Shown: positions 60,431 to 64,000 of the stretch, piece by piece | Position numbering within the stretch: the stretch's first letter is position 1 | Layout of the letters: each line of letters begins with the position of its first letter | Notes under the pieces: model-generated | What the model was told of the DNA's origin: nothing | Seen by the model: only the letters and a program-made list of their open reading frames with translations | Databases searched by the model: none | Source of the DNA: Aplectana chamaeleonis | Lineage: Eukaryota > Nematoda > Chromadorea > Rhabditida > Cosmocercidae | Length of the DNA: 64,000 nt | NCBI GenBank assembly: GCA_029168955.1 | Contig: JAPDOI010000370.1 | Location: forward strand, 620,001-684,000 | Direction: 5' to 3' | Translations under genes and position numbers: made by a program

Positions 60431-60902
60431 TTTAAAGGCAGCAGACACGCTCAAAAATGGTATCAATTTCATGTCATAAACCAAAGGTTCGAAGCTAGCA
60501 GTATGAGAAACTAACGAAAAAACCGACGAAAACTGCATGCAAATACTGGAATAACGGCTCTTTTTGTTATGGGGCAAAATTGGACGAGTTATGCCCGAGC
60601 GGTTGAAATAGCTAATATTAACGATAAAACGGTTGGGATAGCGAAGCCGATAGACTCTTACAGCCTGTTCCAGGACGCTCACCTCGTTGGAAGCTTCAGA
60701 AACCAGCCGAAGTGACTGTATTCGTACATTGAGGGGGCGGGGTTGAAAGCTCATGGGCGTGGCTGACAAAATTTTTCGACTCAAATTTAGCAGATTTCAC
60801 TCGTTATTGACGCTTCCATCGGCGTGAGCGTTCTACTAGGGACCATACGGCTCAAGTAGCGTAGTCTCAACAACTTTTTCGAGCGTGTCTGCTGCCTTTA
60901 AA
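60431..60902. mobile_element. TTTAAAGGCAGCAGACACGCTC element
   Basis: TTTAAAGGCAGCAGACACGC ... GCGTGTCTGCTGCCTTTAAA, 472 bp. Third subfamily of the TTTAAA palindromes; the interior is unlike the other two. Its right TTTAAA (60,897-60,902) is also the left TTTAAA of the next element. Confidence 0.92.
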
Positions 60903-61387
60903 TGCAGTGTTCACGAAAAAAATGTGTTTCAGTTTCCCCTATGAATGGGTAGTGGAGGGGCACACTGTAACGTTGACGTCGAAAGAACGCATGAACGAGC
61001 CAGGAAAAGCTTAAAAAGAGTCCAAAGTTGCCACTTCGAGCGCAAGGCAAACCCCAAAAGCGCAACACACGCCCACTGACGTGAACAAATGAATGCTCGA
61101 GATTGTGAGATAAGCGATGATTTCCATACAGTGACCCCGTTCTTCCCTTCATTCTCAACTTCTCTCTTTGCTCAGGTCAGATCGCATACATCGGCTGCAA
61201 AAGACGTAAGTTACAAGCCTCGGACAACTCGTCCACCATGTTTCTTTAGCTCAATTTTTGAGGGACCATAACACCGTTCCCAGAAGGTCTTGTACGATTT
61301 CAGAGACATCATTGGAATCAGCGTGGGACCGTTTTCGATATAGGCGGGGAAGCAGAAAAACAATTTTTATCGTGAACACTGCCTTTG
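60897..61387. mobile_element. TTTAAA(T/G)GCAGTG element, inverted copy
   Basis: TTTAAATGCAGTGTTCACGA ... TCGTGAACACTGCCTTTGGG. The interior is the reverse complement of 58,435-58,930. The right TTTAAA has decayed to TTTGGG. Confidence 0.9.
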
Positions 61388-61720
61388 GGTCAGCACCAAG
61401 AGACACCCAAAAAGGGTTGGAGGTTGTTTAGGATACCTGAGTGGTGAATGGTGAACGTTCCCTATAGACTTGCAACTTCAAAATTTCACATTTTCTTAAT
61501 CCTCTTTTTCTCGCATTCAATACATTTTTATTTTTCATCACTGACTTCGATACTTTTTTTTCGTTAGATGACCTCCTCTAGAAATTCACCATTCTTAATG
61601 AAATGATCTGCCCAGGTCATGTAAAATTTCCTTTGAGCTGTCTTGAAGTCAAAATATTTCGGAAAACTTCTCCAAGCGATTTTTCGCAAAACTCGATGTT
61701 ATTCGCACATAAACATTTTC
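61388..61720. other. Unassigned DNA with a short shared flank
   Basis: ACCAAGAGACACCCAAAAAG (61,394) reappears as ACCAAGAGGTACCCAAAAAG at 62,896, in both cases just right of a TTTAAA element. Confidence 0.5.
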
Positions 61721-62324
61721 GCCCTTTAGGATAGATCTTTAAACTGAACTGTTTCCAAAATTTTCATGAAATTTCGCGTTGAATAATGTTTTCAATTTGC
61801 AACAAAAACGTTTCATATCTCAGCCGATTTAAAATTATAAAATAACGTTTCTTTCACCAAAATCAATCAGTTTTTCGTTCATAGCTTTTTTGTGCTTAGA
61901 GATAGGCATGAAGTGTAGGTTGTTTTCGGAATTCACGTTTTCAGTTTCAAAAAATACGCTCCCCTTATTTCAGCCGATTTCAGTTTATGAAGTGCATTTT
62001 TTTGTCTGAAATGATCGGTTTTTCGTCCATAACTTTTTTTTGTGTTTGGAGGTAGACCTTGGTGAAGGCTGTTTTTGAAATCTCGATGGAACTCTGCGTC
62101 GAGTAGTGTTTCCAGTTTGAAATTTTTTTCTCGATCCCTCAGTTCATTTTACGAAACACCGAGTTTTCATAGATAGGGAATTGGTAGAGATTGTTTTTGA
62201 GATTTACTCAAAATTCTGCATCGAATGATATATCGGGTTCCCAACTTTGCCAGCCCCATAAGCCAGCCAGGTCGATGGAGCCGAGCTCCATAGTTATCTC
62301 CATAGGGTGCTCTCGCCTCTATGG
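61720..62324. repeat. Degenerate about 140-bp tandem repeat, array 2
   Basis: Four units of the family at 59,925, with the same terminal block CCCCATAAGCCAGCCAGGTC and GATGGAGCCGAGC. Confidence 0.75.
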
Positions 62325-62882
62325 TTTAAAGGCAGTGGTCGCGATCAAATATGCTTGTCGTCTTTTTCTCTCCAAATCCTTTCCTGGGTCTCGAGTAGTA
62401 GGACCTATAAGGAAAAATCGCGAAAAAACCACTGTTTTGGGCCGAACTTGAAACCTGAACTTTCTTGTCTTTTGATGGTGGACGAGCCCTCTCCACATCA
62501 TCGGCATCGATGACCTGTTATATCAAGAACATCAGCTAGCTTGAAATTGAATGTCAATCAATGAACCTTCGAATTTATGTACACATCTAGTCAAAAACAT
62601 TGACTGAAGTGATGCTTTCATTATTCAACTGTTTTTATTCGTTAAATCTGCATTTATTTCGTCCTCTGAATGTCGATGATTTTTGACTGCTCGGCATGAG
62701 ACTGCGATCTGTTTCGTCATCGCTGTGCACGTGTGCACGAACTAGCTTTTTTGGGCCCTAGAAACTCTATTTGTAGACCGTTTTTCACCGCGCTACCTTC
62801 ATAGTTTTTCAGCTGTTTTTGATCTAAGCTGATTTTTGTAGTTTTTTCGATAACGTTTTTCATCGTGACCACTGCCTTTAAA
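62325..62882. mobile_element. TTTAAAGGCAGTG element, subfamily GTGGTCGCGATC
   Basis: TTTAAAGGCAGTGGTCGCGA ... CGTGACCACTGCCTTTAAA, 558 bp. Almost identical to 54,317-54,873, so both moved recently. Confidence 0.93.
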
Positions 62883-62959
62883 GGCAGTGGGGTCCGTACC
62901 AAGAGGTACCCAAAAAGGGTTTGCCGCCAGTACCAGTGCGCCCGTTTTATGGTGGGGAG

Positions 62960-63859
62960 CAGGGGTGTGCATTTTCTGTTTATCGATTTACCAATTTTCC
63001 GGATTTACCGGTATTTTCGGTAAATTTTGATTTACCGATTTACCGAATTTTTCTCGGAATTTACCGAAATTTTTACCGAAAAAAATTGGGTGTTTTTTTT
63101 TGCCTAATCGGCCTACTTCTTACTCGTATTTCAGTGTTTGCTACTGTTAAGGCATTTATTTGGTGCGGTATCCTTCTTCATCCTTCTTTTTGTTACTCTT
63201 TTTAAGCCTTTGGCTTACTTTTTGAATGTTTATACATACGATCTCTTCACCTTTTGAGTCACGTGGTTTTTCTTATCGAGATACTACTCCGAAAAATACA
63301 TATTTTATTCAAAAATGCCAACGGGTTTCAAGGCAGCAGGGTCTTGAAGCAGATATTTCAGGAACTGGGAAAATTCTTTTCGAAGCCCCCGACACAACAC
63401 TGAATTCACTGCAGTTCTGGAACAACTCAAATGTTAAATCATCGTATATGCACCTTTCCTCACTGACCGATTTGTACTTTTACGCGCCTCCTGGCACAGT
63501 TGAGGCGGGAAGTATGTTTTTCTCAGCTGGCCTGATTTTGAGTGGCTACAGAAAGGCCTTCATGACAGGAAATTTTGAAATGTTACTTTTTCTCAAAATC
63601 AACGTCCCGCTGATTGGGTTCAGCCGTTGAGTCCATTTTAATATTTAAAACTCACTCATTATTTGCACTATCTTCATGCGTTTTTGAAAGTGAAATATAA
63701 ATATTATTGGTTATTTGTGCTATCCAATGGGATAGGCACCAGAAAGTCGAAGTCAGATATTTTACCGAATTTTCCGTTTTTACCGTATTTACCGAAAAAT
63801 AATTTCGGTAAAAAGTTTCGGTAAAAAATTTACCGAAAATAATTTTCCGCACACCCCTG
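62960..63859 (+). mobile_element. hAT element, 900 bp (TTTACCG family)
   Basis: Perfect 8-bp duplication GTGGGGAG (62,952-62,959 and 63,860-63,867). Ends CAGGGGTGTGC and GCACACCCCTG. TTTACCGATTTACCG arrays at both ends. Sister of 41,456-44,227. Confidence 0.95.
63226..63630 (+). pseudogene. hAT transposase C-terminal fragment
   Basis: A 134-codon frame ending in HLSSLTDLYFYAPPGTVEAG, FFSAGLILSGYRKAFMTGNF and EMLLFLKINV, the hAT dimerisation region. The catalytic core is absent, so the element depends on a transposase from elsewhere. The frame is open, but upstream parts are missing. Confidence 0.8.
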
Positions 63860-63899
63860 GTGGGGAGGGAGATAGTTGCACTGCGCCTCCTTACCGACC

Positions 63900-64000
63900 G
63901 AGCCTGTGCGTAATTACGCATTACGATTTACGAATTACGGGAGTTTTTGTCAATTTTTTATGATTTACGATTTACGAAACTTGGAATCAAAATCGTAACG
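63900..64000. mobile_element. hAT-like element start, runs off window
   Basis: CCTGTGCGTAATTACG followed by TTACGATTTACGAATTACG repeats: a degenerate CAGGGATGTGCGTAATTACG end with its own subterminal motif. Confidence 0.55.

Overview
This window reads as nematode nuclear DNA, most likely a clade V (strongyle or hookworm-like) genome. That call rests on an RTE-type LINE whose protein resembles the families common in those worms, a Tc1-type transposon with a 58-nt intron, and many palindromic TTTAAAGGCAGTG elements. The species assignment is inference. I found no convincing host protein-coding gene. Essentially everything that can be supported is transposon, transposon wreckage or tandem repeat.

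Layout. 1-5,650: a 42-bp minisatellite of about 70 units (595-3,560), each unit carrying a perfect 16-bp palindrome with the CRE octamer TGACGTCA, then two small foldback or MITE-like elements. 5,650-9,125: a decayed LINE 3' end, a GC-rich repeat patch and otherwise unassigned DNA. 9,126-10,720: a Tc1-like element that looks structurally complete (TA target site, doubled terminal repeats, DD34E transposase restored by removing a 58-nt intron). 10,819-18,072: an RTE LINE, a Penelope-like retroelement with RT plus GIY-YIG domains, and a second, 5'-truncated RTE, all on the minus strand. 18,200-20,350: mariner and hAT relics and small tandem repeats. 20,437-27,039: a 6.6-kb imperfect palindrome whose two arms act as each other's empty-site control, exposing four younger DNA-transposon insertions with readable target duplications.

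27,277-30,013: small TIR elements and one GC-rich island of bacterial look. 30,014-35,621: a Ty3/gypsy element with both LTRs, a primer-binding site, a polypurine tract and a 5-bp target duplication; it is coding-dead and has a Harbinger-like MITE in its 5' LTR. 35,850-48,310: a second gypsy copy in reverse orientation, split inside its reverse transcriptase by an 8,504-bp insertion (39,034-47,537). That insertion has CTCAGACAATGG inverted ends, an AA target duplication and about 0.5 kb of GTACCGACCGCG-type repeats inside each end. It in turn holds a hAT element (41,456-44,227) that holds a shrunken LTR retrotransposon (41,721-43,644) with an intact integrase frame: four nested layers, most junctions readable to the base.

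48,597-64,000: more hAT elements sharing a CAGGGRTGTGCG end but each with its own subterminal motif array, tRNA-derived fragments, a solo gypsy LTR, an RTE remnant, a cluster of TTTAAA palindromic elements (two back to back and sharing one TTTAAA), and a degenerate tandem repeat of about 140 bp at two sites.

The elements do not cooperate as a pathway. The window is a stratified insertion record, and its value lies in the relative dates, exact junctions and several apparently uncatalogued nonautonomous families.
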